This document shows positions 52,666 to 61,816 of a stretch of DNA of 64,000 nucleotides, piece by piece. Each line of letters begins with the position of its first letter. The stretch's first letter is position 1. Position numbers and translations under genes: made by a program. The stretch comes from Thermodesulfobacteriota bacterium (GTDB lineage: Bacteria > Desulfobacterota > Desulfobacteria > Desulfobacterales > JAUWMJ01): the NCBI GenBank assembly GCA_034189135.1, contig JAXHVO010000129.1, positions 47,345 to 111,344 on the forward strand, written 5' to 3'. Below the pieces are notes generated by a model, which worked only from the letters and a program-made list of their open reading frames with translations, was not told the origin of the DNA and made no database searches.

Positions 52666-53445
52666 TCAGCGATATGCGTGGTCGTTTTTAGAGCAGGCCT
52701 CGCCAAAGTATTTAAACAAGGTGACCATACGATGGTCACTTTCTATCAACCACTCCGGATGCCACTGCACACCGACAATCCAGCTGGCATCGATTCCCTC
52801 GACAGCCTCAATAATCCCATCCGGTGCATGCGCCACGGCGTGAAGACCTTGACCCAGTTTGTCAATGGCCTGGTGGTGAAGGCTGTTAACCGATGCGTCG
52901 CCTTCACCGATAATTTCAGCCAGTCGGCTGCCCGGCAGCATTTTTACGGTATGAGACAGTAAATCTTTCGGATAATCGGGATAATAGTCATGCTTGGCGG
53001 CATGGGGTAACTGGGAGGCAATATCCTGCCAGAGTGTTCCACCTGCAACAACGTTCAACACCTGGATACCACGGCATATGGCCATGATGGGGAGATCGGC
53101 TTCCAGCGCCCAGTGAGACACCTGGATTTCCATGCTGTCTCTGGCAGGTGTCACCTTGCGCAGTCCCTTATGCGCGGACTGGTGATAGTGAACGGGATCA
53201 AGGTCGGGTCCGCCAATCAACAGCAAACCGTCAATCATTTGAAATAATTGTTTCAGAATCTTACGGGACTGAATGACCGGTAGGATAAGCGGTATGGCGT
53301 CAACTTTAAGCAGTGCGCGAATATAGCTGTCCGGCACGGCCGTGGATTGATTTCCCAGAATATCTTCACTTTCATGCCAGTATCCGGGAATACCGATTAC
53401 TGGAGCCGGATGGCCGGATATCGTTGATGCTATCAATAAATACAC
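52666..53445 (-). CDS. Class I glutamine amidotransferase-like hydrolase (peptidase C26, PuuD-like)
   Basis: 259 residues. Nucleophile elbow M-A-I-C124-R-G-I-Q-V-L-N-V and the partner His-Glu in V-Q-W-H-P-E-W near residue 228; L-L-I-G-G-P-D-L-D-P near 76 is typical of gamma-glutamyl-gamma-aminobutyrate hydrolases. PuuD-like enzymes release glutamate from gamma-glutamyl amines. No other puu or polyamine genes are near, so the substrate is open. The neighbours downstream are unknown proteins. A few N-terminal residues (M-Y-L-L-I-A-S-T-I-S) may be extra; the conserved part starts at V-I-G-I-P. Confidence 0.87.
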   Translation of the reverse strand: MYLLIASTISGHPAPVIGIPGYWHESEDILGNQSTAVPDSYIRALLKVDAIPLILPVIQSRKILKQLFQMIDGLLLIGGPDLDPVHYHQSAHKGLRKVTPARDSMEIQVSHWALEADLPIMAICRGIQVLNVVAGGTLWQDIASQLPHAAKHDYYPDYPKDLLSHTVKMLPGSRLAEIIGEGDASVNSLHHQAIDKLGQGLHAVAHAPDGIIEAVEGIDASWIVGVQWHPEWLIESDHRMVTLFKYFGEACSKNDHAYR

Positions 53446-53759
53446 CTTTTGGTTTTTACTGGCTTTTCCCTCTGTTTTGCTTTGGTATGCATTGTCCGTT
53501 TTACCAGGAGTTGAATCCCGATATGCAGTGGTAATGAAGAGCCAGCATGATTTATATTCTCTTACAACAAAGAGGCATTGAAATACTGTATCGATACATT
53601 ATTGTCAATATGGTATTTTATGCCATAAAGAGTTAAAAATTCGGGATTTAGGGAGATATCGCTGTTTACTTTACATTGGTGTTTTGTTAAAGTTAGCCAA
53701 ACAGTGGATTCAATGAATGAAACGGGTTTGCAGCGAAATATATTTCAAGAGGAGAATGA
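53446..53759. other. 314-bp divergent intergenic region without genes
   Basis: Separates the leftward C26 hydrolase gene from the rightward acyl-CoA synthetase gene. The right half is AT-rich and ends in an AAGAGGAG Shine-Dalgarno for the synthetase. I see no hairpin, repeat or small frame that I would support; promoters for both directions presumably lie here. Confidence 0.4.
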
Positions 53760-55940
53760 ATGGACATCGCTAAGCTGATAAAAAAGACTATAAAAACAAG
53801 CCATAAGGCATTATCTGAATCAGAATCAAAGCAATTTCTTAAAAAATTTCACATTCCGGTCATCAAAGACACCGTTGTATCAAATAAAGATGAAGCAGTT
53901 AAAGCTGCGCAAAAAATCGGCTTCCCGGTGGTGGTTAAGGGACTCGGTGCCAATCTGCTCCACAAAACCGAACTGGGCCTGGTCCACCTGAATTTGACTG
54001 ACTCTCAGTCCGTGGAAAATGCTGTCATCTCCATTGCTGAAAAAGGAGGAAACAGCCTGGAAGGCTTTTTGATCCAGCCACAACTCAAAGGGAAACGAGA
54101 GTTGGTGGCCGGTCTGTTTCACGATGATCAATTCGGGCCGGTGGTTATGTTCGGTACCGGAGGCGTGTTTGCCGAAGCCCTGTCTGATGTGACCTTTAGA
54201 ATTGCACCCCTAACGGAAACAGATGCAAAGCAAATGCTCAATGAAATCAAAACCCATTCTCTGCTGGGAAATTTCAGAGGTGAAAATGCCGTTGACCGTG
54301 ACCGGTTGGTGGATACCTTGCTGGGCCTTTCTCGAATCGGCATGGCGCATCCGGAGGTTTCTGAAATCGACATCAACCCGTTGATTATATCTGCCGACGG
54401 CAGCGTCTGTGCGGTTGACGCCCTGGTACTGATGGAAAACCATAAAAAGCAAAAAGAATACCTGCCCGCAGTCGATCCGCTCTTAATACGATCCATCTTT
54501 TATCCTGATTCCATTGCATTTGTCGGAGCATCTGCTCAAATCGGAAAATGGGGCTATACATTGTTGATAAATACTGCCACCGGTGGTTTTAAGGGAAAAT
54601 TGTTTCTGGTAAACCCAAAAGGAGGAACGATTGCAGGCCATCGGGTTTATAAATCGGTTTCAGAAATTCCCGATGACATCGACCTGGCGGTGGTGACCAT
54701 TCCTGCCTCCGGGGTGCTGGAACTGATCCCGCAATTCAAACATAAAAATATTAAAAATATGCTGCTGATCACATCCGGTTTTGCTGAAATCGGCCAAGAG
54801 GGAAGGAAGCTGGAAAAAGATCTGGTAAAAAAAGCCGAGGCTGCCGGCATACTGGTGCTGGGTCCAAATACAATGGGTATATGTAATCCCCATGCAGATT
54901 TTTATTGTACCGGTTCTCCGGTGAAGCCCATGCCGGGCTCAACCGCGGTCGTGTCCCAATCAGGGAATATGGGAGTACAGCTACTTGCCTTTGCAGATCA
55001 ACAGGGCATTGGTATCCGCGGTTTTTGCGGTTCAGGCAACGAAGGGATGGTAACCATAGAGGATTTTCTGGATGGTTTTGAAATCGATCCCTTAACCAAT
55101 ACGATCATGCTCTATGTGGAAAGTGTAAAGAACGGTCGCAGATTTTTTCAAAGTGCAAGACGGTTGGGAAAAAAGAAACCGGTTGTTTTATTAAAAGGGG
55201 GCCAGAGCCGTGCAGGAAATAAGGCCGCATCGAGTCACACCGGCGCATTAACCACTGATACAAAAATATTTGATGCGGTATGCCGTCAGGCCGGTATTGT
55301 TAAAGTTGAGCAACCCATGGATCTTTTAGATCTTGCCGCTGCATTCTCTTCTCTGCCTCTACCAAAGGGCAATCGTGCGGCAATCATGACCCTGGGCGGG
55401 GGCTGGGGAGTGGTAACAGCCGATCTTTGTTCTCAATTCGATCTTGAAGTTCCTTCACTTTCCCCTGAATTGATAGAGCAAATAGACAAAATACTTCCGA
55501 CTTACTGGAGCAGGGCGAACCCGGTGGATCTGGTGGGAGAAAATGATACTTCCATACCCATAACCGTAATAGAAGAACTGTTAAAATGGGATGGCTGTGA
55601 TGCGGTGATTAATCTTGGGATAGTGGGCAGGCGAATTTTCATTGAGGATTTTACCGATTCCGTGCTTAAATCAGACCCGTCTTATTCAGCCGAATTTCTT
55701 GACTCAGTAAATGCCACCCTTGCCGAATTTGAAAACCAATATATTGAACACATTGCAAAGCTGATGGAAATTCATAAAAAGCCGGTATATGGAGTCAGCC
55801 TGCTCACCGACGAGAATGATCAAACCGTTTTTGCCGTAAAAGATAGTCCCTTTAAACCTCTATTCTATCAGACACCGGAAAGGGCGGTAAAGGCATTTTC
55901 CAAAATGTACCAATACCAGCGGTTTTTAGACTGTACTTAG
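53760..55940 (+). CDS. ADP-forming acyl-CoA synthetase (acetate--CoA ligase family)
   Basis: 726 residues. Domain order: ATP-grasp first (about 10-230, with V-V-K-G-L-G-A-N-L-L-H-K-T-E and E-I-D-I-N-P-L), then CoA-binding Rossmann domain (about 245-370, S-I-A-F-V-G-A-S), then succinyl-CoA ligase-like domains with S-Q-S-G-N-M-G and the phospho-His segment S-S-H-T-G-A-L near residue 500. Such enzymes make or use acyl-CoA with ADP/ATP and phosphate. The order is circularly permuted relative to Pat-type ligases. With the two AMP-forming synthetases it gives the organism a third, energy-conserving route for short acids or for aryl/branched acids. Substrate not determinable. Confidence 0.88.
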   Translation: MDIAKLIKKTIKTSHKALSESESKQFLKKFHIPVIKDTVVSNKDEAVKAAQKIGFPVVVKGLGANLLHKTELGLVHLNLTDSQSVENAVISIAEKGGNSLEGFLIQPQLKGKRELVAGLFHDDQFGPVVMFGTGGVFAEALSDVTFRIAPLTETDAKQMLNEIKTHSLLGNFRGENAVDRDRLVDTLLGLSRIGMAHPEVSEIDINPLIISADGSVCAVDALVLMENHKKQKEYLPAVDPLLIRSIFYPDSIAFVGASAQIGKWGYTLLINTATGGFKGKLFLVNPKGGTIAGHRVYKSVSEIPDDIDLAVVTIPASGVLELIPQFKHKNIKNMLLITSGFAEIGQEGRKLEKDLVKKAEAAGILVLGPNTMGICNPHADFYCTGSPVKPMPGSTAVVSQSGNMGVQLLAFADQQGIGIRGFCGSGNEGMVTIEDFLDGFEIDPLTNTIMLYVESVKNGRRFFQSARRLGKKKPVVLLKGGQSRAGNKAASSHTGALTTDTKIFDAVCRQAGIVKVEQPMDLLDLAAAFSSLPLPKGNRAAIMTLGGGWGVVTADLCSQFDLEVPSLSPELIEQIDKILPTYWSRANPVDLVGENDTSIPITVIEELLKWDGCDAVINLGIVGRRIFIEDFTDSVLKSDPSYSAEFLDSVNATLAEFENQYIEHIAKLMEIHKKPVYGVSLLTDENDQTVFAVKDSPFKPLFYQTPERAVKAFSKMYQYQRFLDCT

Positions 55941-55954
55941 CCGGGCAGTAAACA

Positions 55955-56266
55955 GTGCTTATTTTATATTTGATTTTATCGTTAGGTTATAAGGCTGCTC
56001 AGGTGCTGGCTTGGCGGTTTTGGATTTGGTTGAATACCTTGCTTTATTCAATGTGCTGTGATATCCTTGATGTAATTATGAAATATCTGCCAATAAATAC
56101 ATCCCCTAAATTCAGATTCGATTTTGAAGTCGGCTACCTGGTTAAAAGCCCCTGTAAGGAATGTGAAAAAAGGAAGGATTTCCCGGATTGTATTGACGAT
56201 TGTGATAAGCTTGACAAAATACATGAGTATTTATTAAACACAATATCATGTACCAGACGCTCATGA
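55955..56266 (+). CDS. Small Cys-rich hypothetical protein
   Basis: 103 residues if ATG 55955 is used; ATG 56051 or 56078 would give only the C-terminal soluble part. The N-terminal half is hydrophobic and could be a membrane anchor or simply untranslated. The C-terminal part has a C-x2-C-x8-C-x3-C cluster (P-C-K-E-C ... D-C-I-D-D-C) followed by a charged helix, suggesting a small metal-binding module. It starts 14 bp after the acyl-CoA synthetase. No named family recognised; start uncertain. Confidence 0.55.
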   Translation: MLILYLILSLGYKAAQVLAWRFWIWLNTLLYSMCCDILDVIMKYLPINTSPKFRFDFEVGYLVKSPCKECEKRKDFPDCIDDCDKLDKIHEYLLNTISCTRRS

Positions 56267-56348
56267 CCCGCTTGACAGCCAATTTTTTTGGTTCTTGGCA
56301 ACTTAATTCCATTGACTTAAGTGATTATTGAATCCCGGCACACCGGAC

Positions 56349-56423
56349 AGGGAATGTTGAATTTTGCTGTGTTTTTCATTCGTTCGACTGTTCGATATTT
56401 CTTGTTCAGTATTCGATATTCAC
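56349..56423. repeat. TTCGATATT palindromic repeat (family C, copy 2)
   Basis: Contains TTCGATATTTCTTGTTCAGT and ATTCGATATTCACC in tandem on the right and GGAATGTTGAA on the left; its reverse complement shares GAATATCGAA...AACAAG.AATATCGAA with 50674-50698. It occupies the 252-bp gap before the mla operon. No gene inside. Confidence 0.6.
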
Positions 56424-56518
56424 CAATGTATTGAAAATTTGCTTAAGCGAACGACATTATGCTACCGCATGATTTTTGTACGCTTAATACCTGAATCCCA
56501 CAACTTCCCAGGTCATAC

Positions 56519-57661
56519 ATGACAAAATTAGAGCAATTATCATCCGGCTCGTACCAAATATCCATAAAAGAAAAAGATCACATAGTCATTTGCTTACTGG
56601 GAAGAATCGATGTTGAAACCACCCCATCCATCCTGAAAAAACTCCCGGACGAAGTCAAAGCCAAATCCTGGCGTTTTGTTACCATCGATCTGGATCAGGT
56701 TTCTTATTTTGACGATTTTGGTGCGCTGATTCTTTTTGAATTAAAGAAAATCGTTTTGGCCGCTAATGGTGAGTTCAACCTTGTTCATGTCCACCCCAAC
56801 ACCAAAAACATTCTTTCCATTGTTAACTTCGATACGGAGCAAAAACAGACTTCTTTAACCAGCAAGGATTCATCAAATTTCGTTACCAGTTCAGGCGAAA
56901 TCACCCTGCAAACTTTATTTAATGTCCGATATATGATTTCCTTTTTGGGATCTGTTATTCTTTCTTTTGTTCAGGTCTTGTTTCATCCAAAATCGTTGCG
57001 TTTAAACGATACCATTTCCTGTATGGAAAAAACAGGGGTGAATGCGATTCCGATTGTTGCTCTAATCAGCTTTCTGCTGGGCGCGGTCATGGCCTTTATG
57101 TCGTCTCTTCAACTTGAGCAGTTTGGTGCAAATATCTATGTCGCCTCTCTGGTATCTATAGCCATGGTTTCAGAACTGGGACCGATCATGACGGCGATTG
57201 TGGTTGCCGGTAGATCCGGTTCCGCCTTTGCCGCAGAGATCGGAACCATGAAAATTTCCGAAGAAGTCGATGCGCTGTTTATCATGGGGTTTTCTCCCAC
57301 GCTCTTTTTGGCTGTACCCAGAATAGTGGCATTGATTATTGTTGTTCCGCTGTTAACTCTTTTTGCCGATATCTTCGCCATTGCAGGTGGACTTTTAGTG
57401 GGTATCTCCGTGCTCGATCTGACTACAACCTCATATATCGCCCAAACTCTAAAAACACTGACTCTTTTTGAAGTCGTATGGGGACTGTCCAAGAGTATGA
57501 TTTTTGCGGCTCTTATTGCCTGGATCGGATGCCTGAGAGGATTCCAGACCAGAGGGGGGTCCGATGCAGTGGGAAATGCCGCCACCTCTGCGGTGGTGAG
57601 CAGTATTTTTTTAATTATTCTTTTTGATTCGTTTTTTGCGGTCGTTCGCAGTTTGCTGTGA
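56519..57661 (+). CDS. mlaE: MlaE-like ABC permease with fused N-terminal STAS domain
   Basis: 380 residues. Residues about 1-110 are a STAS domain (I-V-I-C-L-L-G-R-I-D-V-E-T; I-D-L-D-Q-V-S-Y-F-D-D-F-G-A), equal to MlaB, fused to an MlaE permease (about 120-380) with five or six membrane helices and the family motif E-L-G-P-I-M-T-A-I-V-V-A-G-R-S-G-S-A-F-A-A-E-I-G-T-M (26 residues, about 222-247). In E. coli MlaB and MlaE are separate. The complex moves phospholipids between inner and outer membranes. First gene of mlaE-mlaF-mlaD-lipoprotein. Confidence 0.92.
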   Translation: MTKLEQLSSGSYQISIKEKDHIVICLLGRIDVETTPSILKKLPDEVKAKSWRFVTIDLDQVSYFDDFGALILFELKKIVLAANGEFNLVHVHPNTKNILSIVNFDTEQKQTSLTSKDSSNFVTSSGEITLQTLFNVRYMISFLGSVILSFVQVLFHPKSLRLNDTISCMEKTGVNAIPIVALISFLLGAVMAFMSSLQLEQFGANIYVASLVSIAMVSELGPIMTAIVVAGRSGSAFAAEIGTMKISEEVDALFIMGFSPTLFLAVPRIVALIIVVPLLTLFADIFAIAGGLLVGISVLDLTTTSYIAQTLKTLTLFEVVWGLSKSMIFAALIAWIGCLRGFQTRGGSDAVGNAATSAVVSSIFLIILFDSFFAVVRSLL

Positions 57662-57670
57662 TAGTGTTTT

Positions 57671-58429
57671 ATGGGAAATAATGCGATTATCAAAGTCAGG
57701 AAACTGACTGCGCGATACGGTGAGGATGTGATTCTTCACGATGTCAGTTTTGATGTTTTTGCCGGAGAAGTGCTGGTCATTTTAGGCGGCAGCGGATGCG
57801 GCAAGAGCACCCTGTTGAGACACATGATCGGGCTCAATGAGCCTTTTTCAGGGAATGTATGGATCGATGGTGCAGACATCACCTCGGATGACGAGGCTTC
57901 TTTACACCACGCATTGACAAAAATAGGCGTTCTTTTCCAGGGCAGCGCTCTTTTCGGTTCCATGACAATTGAAGAAAATGTCGGGCTCCCGATTGAAGAA
58001 TACTCGGGCCTTGCACCTGATGCTGTTCATTCCCTGGTCGGCATGAAGCTGGACATGGTAAATTTAAGGGGCTATGAAAACCATATGCCTGCTGAACTCA
58101 GTGGTGGAATGAAAAAAAGAGCCGGTCTTGCAAGGGCCATGGCACTTAATCCGAAAATTTTATTCCTTGATGAACCGTCAGCCGGACTAGACCCGGTTAC
58201 TTCAGCCGAAATAGACGAACTTATTTTGCATATCAATAAAAGTATCGGCACCACCATGGTGATCGTCACCCATGAACTGGACAGTATCTTTGGGGTTGCC
58301 CAACGGGTGATCATGCTTGATAAAAGTTCCCAAGGAATCATTGCCGAAGGAGATCCGGCATATCTAAGGGATCACAGTCAAATCCCCATAGTGAGGCAAT
58401 TTTTTAACAGAAAAACCACGGTTTCTTAA
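57671..58429 (+). CDS. mlaF: MlaF-like ABC transporter ATPase
   Basis: 252 residues. Walker A G-G-S-G-C-G-K45-S-T at 39-47, Q-loop L-F-Q-G-S-A-L-F, signature L-S-G-G-M-K-K-R-A-G-L-A-R-A, Walker B I-L-F-L-D-E-P, D-loop S-A-G-L-D-P and switch His in V-T-H-E. The M-K-K-R after the signature is characteristic of MlaF. It energises the MCE lipid transporter. Starts 9 bp after mlaE. A stem-loop (TCCCGCT/AGCGGGA, 58436-58457) follows the stop and may reduce read-through into mlaD. Confidence 0.93.
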   Translation: MGNNAIIKVRKLTARYGEDVILHDVSFDVFAGEVLVILGGSGCGKSTLLRHMIGLNEPFSGNVWIDGADITSDDEASLHHALTKIGVLFQGSALFGSMTIEENVGLPIEEYSGLAPDAVHSLVGMKLDMVNLRGYENHMPAELSGGMKKRAGLARAMALNPKILFLDEPSAGLDPVTSAEIDELILHINKSIGTTMVIVTHELDSIFGVAQRVIMLDKSSQGIIAEGDPAYLRDHSQIPIVRQFFNRKTTVS

Positions 58430-58575
58430 AAGGTCTCCCGCTTTCTGTTCAGCGGGACATGCATTTTTATCCTGCCGTTTTTTAGCGGGGGAATTTGATC
58501 TGCGGCGGGTTATCAAACCGTCCCAATTGAGCTTTTTTTTAACGCCGTTATATCTTGAATAACAGGAAATAAACT

Positions 58576-59523
58576 ATGACTTCTCAAAAAACCAAATTCG
58601 CCGTGGGTCTTTTCGTCATTGTTGGACTTGTTATATCGTTTGTGTCCATTGTATGGCTGGGCATGTCCCATTATTTTGAAAAAGGACAGTATTACATTGC
58701 TTTTTTTGATGAATCCGTGCAGGGGCTCGACAAGGATTCACCGGTAAAATACAGAGGCGTATCCGTCGGCAGGGTTAAAAGCATATCTGTTGCAGCGGAT
58801 TCGACATTGATTCAAGTTGTTTTAAAAATGGAAACCGAATTTAGACCTGCAGAGGAACTGATCGCGCAACTTAAGTCTGTCGGTATTACCGGAATCATGT
58901 TTGTGGAACTCGATCAAAAAAAAATGGAAGATCGGAGTATATCTTTGCAACCTGAGCTTGGTTTCCAATATCCCGTGATCGCTACCAAGCCTTCAGAAAT
59001 AAAACAGCTTATCGGAGGAATATCCGATGTGTTAAAGCAGATTAATTCTCTTGATATTCCGGGAATATCCAGCGGCATTAAATCGACTCTTGATGAAATA
59101 AAACTGGCAGCCGCCAATCTCAAGATGGAGGAACTATCCTCTTCCATTAAAACCTCCCTGGATACCTTCGACCGGGCGCTTATTTCCGTTGATAAAGCGG
59201 CCGCATCTTTCAATGCCCTTTCGGCGAATACCGATCATCTAATTTCAGCCAATGAAAAAGAACTTTCTCAGGCCATTGCCGAATTCAATCAATCGATGAA
59301 AAATGCAAACTTAATGGTAGCGGAAGCCGCCGGACTGATAAAGAATACCGATAGTAGCATCAACAAGCTTATGCTTCATCTTATTGTCACCTTGCAAAAT
59401 ATCGAAAAAGCGAGTGAAAGTTTAAGCAAGTCTTTGGAAGTCATTGCCGATCAGCCTTCACGGCTTATCTTCGGAGATCCCCTTCCGCCAAGGAAGGTTG
59501 AAGCAGAACAGCAAGAACATTAA
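58576..59523 (+). CDS. mlaD: MlaD family MCE substrate-binding protein
   Basis: 315 residues. One N-terminal membrane helix (about 9-30), a single MCE domain (about 38-115: V-Q-G-L-D-K-D-S-P-V-K-Y-R-G-V-S-V-G-R-V, I-T-G-I-M-F-V-E-L), and a long C-terminal helical/coiled region (150-290). The MCE ring faces the periplasm and passes lipids. The C-terminal coil is longer than in E. coli MlaD (about 183 residues) and could extend toward the outer membrane like LetB/PqiB-type proteins; this is inference. 146 bp after mlaF, with a stem-loop in the gap. Confidence 0.9.
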   Translation: MTSQKTKFAVGLFVIVGLVISFVSIVWLGMSHYFEKGQYYIAFFDESVQGLDKDSPVKYRGVSVGRVKSISVAADSTLIQVVLKMETEFRPAEELIAQLKSVGITGIMFVELDQKKMEDRSISLQPELGFQYPVIATKPSEIKQLIGGISDVLKQINSLDIPGISSGIKSTLDEIKLAAANLKMEELSSSIKTSLDTFDRALISVDKAAASFNALSANTDHLISANEKELSQAIAEFNQSMKNANLMVAEAAGLIKNTDSSINKLMLHLIVTLQNIEKASESLSKSLEVIADQPSRLIFGDPLPPRKVEAEQQEH

Positions 59524-59538
59524 TCTGGAGATGTTTCC

Positions 59539-60174
59539 ATGAAAAAAAACATGATATCAACTTTTCTGATTTTTATCATTTTACTGATACTGGTGGGATG
59601 TATCGGCCAACAACATCCCCCGGTTACCATAGACTACTATACTCTTGAATACGAATTGAGCCCATTTGCTGATTTAACGCCACTTCCCCTTGTGCTGCGC
59701 ACGGAACGCTTTTCGGTTTCGCCTATCTACAATTCGAACAATATGATTTATGAAACCAGGCCCTTTAAGCTAAATGTCTATAACTATCATAAATGGCGCG
59801 CCAATCCGGGAGATATGGTTACCTTTTTTCTATCAAGGGATTTAAAAAGGTCGGCCCTTTTTAAAGCAATATTTGAGCCCGGTTCCAGGTTTTCTTCCTC
59901 ACATATGATTTCCGGCAGTGTGGACGAATTTTTTGAAAAAGACGAAAAGTACTCATGGAAGGCGGTGCTTTCTGTCAGTATTACTTTAATTAAAGAAAAT
60001 GAAACGGATATCAGCAAACGTATTGTTTTTCAAAAAAATTACAGTGCAAAAGAAAAATGCAATCGAAAAAACCCGCGGGCCATTGCAACTGCAATGAGCA
60101 AAGCCATGGCCAAAATATCTGAAATGATCATTACCGACGTATATCAGTCTCTGGCAAAATTGAACCCAAATTAA
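59539..60174 (+). CDS. ABC-transport auxiliary lipoprotein (PqiC-like)
   Basis: 211 residues. Lipoprotein signal with lipobox L-V-G-C21 after a K-K-N head and hydrophobic core. The mature part fits the ABC-type transport auxiliary component domain, with an early Y-Y-T-L-E-Y and a central R-A-N-P-G-D-M-V. Such lipoproteins accompany MCE transporters in place of MlaA/MlaC and sit at the outer membrane. GGAGATG precedes the ATG; 15 bp after mlaD. Last gene of the lipid-transport operon. Confidence 0.86.
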   Translation: MKKNMISTFLIFIILLILVGCIGQQHPPVTIDYYTLEYELSPFADLTPLPLVLRTERFSVSPIYNSNNMIYETRPFKLNVYNYHKWRANPGDMVTFFLSRDLKRSALFKAIFEPGSRFSSSHMISGSVDEFFEKDEKYSWKAVLSVSITLIKENETDISKRIVFQKNYSAKEKCNRKNPRAIATAMSKAMAKISEMIITDVYQSLAKLNPN

Positions 60175-60184
60175 GGAATATAAA

Positions 60185-61807
60185 ATGTCCGCTGAAAAAA
60201 TCAGTGAAACCCCCGTGTGGAAAAAATTGGAGCAGCATGCGACCGATATAAATGATGCGAAAAATCATTTAAAAATTCTGTTGCAAAAAAAAGACCGGTT
60301 AAAAAACTTTTCTGTCACCGGTGGCGGAATTTTTTTTGATTTTTCCCGCCAACGGGTGGATGAAACCGCCATGGACCTTTTGTTTGAACTGTCAAGTACC
60401 AGAAAAATAAGCAAAACGTTTCATTCCATGGTAACCGGGCAAAAGGTAAACATCACAGAAAGCAGGGCCGCACTTCACACGGCATCCAGAAGTTTTAGCA
60501 ATGAACCGGTGATGGTGGATGGAATGGATGTGATGCCTGATATAAAAAAGGTAAGAGATGAAATTAAAACATTTTCATCAAAAGTACTTAGCGAAAAAAT
60601 AAAAAGTTCGACCGGTAAGTCGTTTGAACATCTGGTGGTGATAGGTATCGGGGGATCCTATCTGGGAACCGAATTTGTTTCCAGCGCCCTGGAGTCATAC
60701 GCAGTTGAAAACATGAACATACACTATCTGGCAAACGTGGATATCCACAATTTCGCTCAAATCGTATCCCGCATAAACCCGGAAACCACGCTATGGATAG
60801 TCATTTCCAAAAGCTATACCACAGCAGAAACCATGGCCAATGCCAACCAGGCTCGCCTATTCATGCAAGAAAACGGGCTGGATCCCTCCAAACATTTTAT
60901 TACGGTGACCAGCAAGGGAAGTCCAGGTGATGACCCGGCAGCTCCGGTTGTTGACTCTTTCCACATGTTTGATTTTATAGGCGGAAGGTACAGCGTCACT
61001 TCTGCAGTGGGCGGAGTTCCCCTCAGCCTCTATCTTGGATATGATGTTTTTGAGCGTTTCTTAAAAGGTGCGCATGAGATGGACCTTCATACAAACCATG
61101 CTCCGGACAGAGAGAATCTTCCACTGATTGCCGCCCTTATTTCAGTATGGAACAATAATTTTCTGGCATACCCGGCCCAAGGGATTATTCCATACGCCAC
61201 CCCTTTGTGTAAGCTTGCACCCCATATCCAACAGCTCAACATGGAAAGCAACGGCAAATCGGTTCAGATGGATGGTATACCCCTTGATATCCATACCGGC
61301 CAGATTATTTTTGGTGAACCCGGTACAAATGCACAGCATTCATTCTTTCAGCTTGCACACCAGGGGCGACCTTTTCCGATCGATTTCATCGGAGTGGTCA
61401 CCCCCCAATATATGAAGTACCAAAGCAAATCAAGGGGGGTGACCAACCATCAGGAACTGTGGGCGAATCTTATTTCACAACCCATGGCCCTTGCTGTGGG
61501 AAAAGATTCAACCGACAGGGCCAGATGTTTTTCCGGTAACCGGCCTTCGTCAACCATTCTGCTCAATGATCTCTCCCCGGAAAATGTCGGCCGTCTTCTT
61601 GCCTTTTACGAAGCAAAAACCGTGTTTGAAGCATTTATATGGGGAATCAACCCCTTTGACCAGTTTGGCGTGGAATTGGGAAAAACAATGGCATCCGGCA
61701 TTAGAAATGATATTAAAATGAAGAATGAAAACGAAACCTACCACTTCAAAGGGTATGATTCCATCAACCGATTTTATCTGGATTGCTTATTTTCAGGAAA
61801 AATTTAA
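60185..61807 (+). CDS. pgi: Glucose-6-phosphate isomerase
   Basis: 540 residues. G-I-G-G-S-Y-L-G-T-E-F near 156, S-K-S-Y-T-T-A-E-T (sugar-phosphate binding), the PGI signature region D-F-I-G-G-R-Y-S-V-T-S-A-V-G, E-S-N-G-K-S and F-D-Q-F-G-V-E-L-G-K. Interconverts glucose-6-P and fructose-6-P, feeding the hexosamine route used by the first 12 kb. It follows the lipoprotein gene by 10 bp, so it may be read from the mla promoter. Convergent with recD, 9 bp apart. Confidence 0.95.
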   Translation: MSAEKISETPVWKKLEQHATDINDAKNHLKILLQKKDRLKNFSVTGGGIFFDFSRQRVDETAMDLLFELSSTRKISKTFHSMVTGQKVNITESRAALHTASRSFSNEPVMVDGMDVMPDIKKVRDEIKTFSSKVLSEKIKSSTGKSFEHLVVIGIGGSYLGTEFVSSALESYAVENMNIHYLANVDIHNFAQIVSRINPETTLWIVISKSYTTAETMANANQARLFMQENGLDPSKHFITVTSKGSPGDDPAAPVVDSFHMFDFIGGRYSVTSAVGGVPLSLYLGYDVFERFLKGAHEMDLHTNHAPDRENLPLIAALISVWNNNFLAYPAQGIIPYATPLCKLAPHIQQLNMESNGKSVQMDGIPLDIHTGQIIFGEPGTNAQHSFFQLAHQGRPFPIDFIGVVTPQYMKYQSKSRGVTNHQELWANLISQPMALAVGKDSTDRARCFSGNRPSSTILLNDLSPENVGRLLAFYEAKTVFEAFIWGINPFDQFGVELGKTMASGIRNDIKMKNENETYHFKGYDSINRFYLDCLFSGKI

Positions 61808-61816
61808 TGCGCCCGC

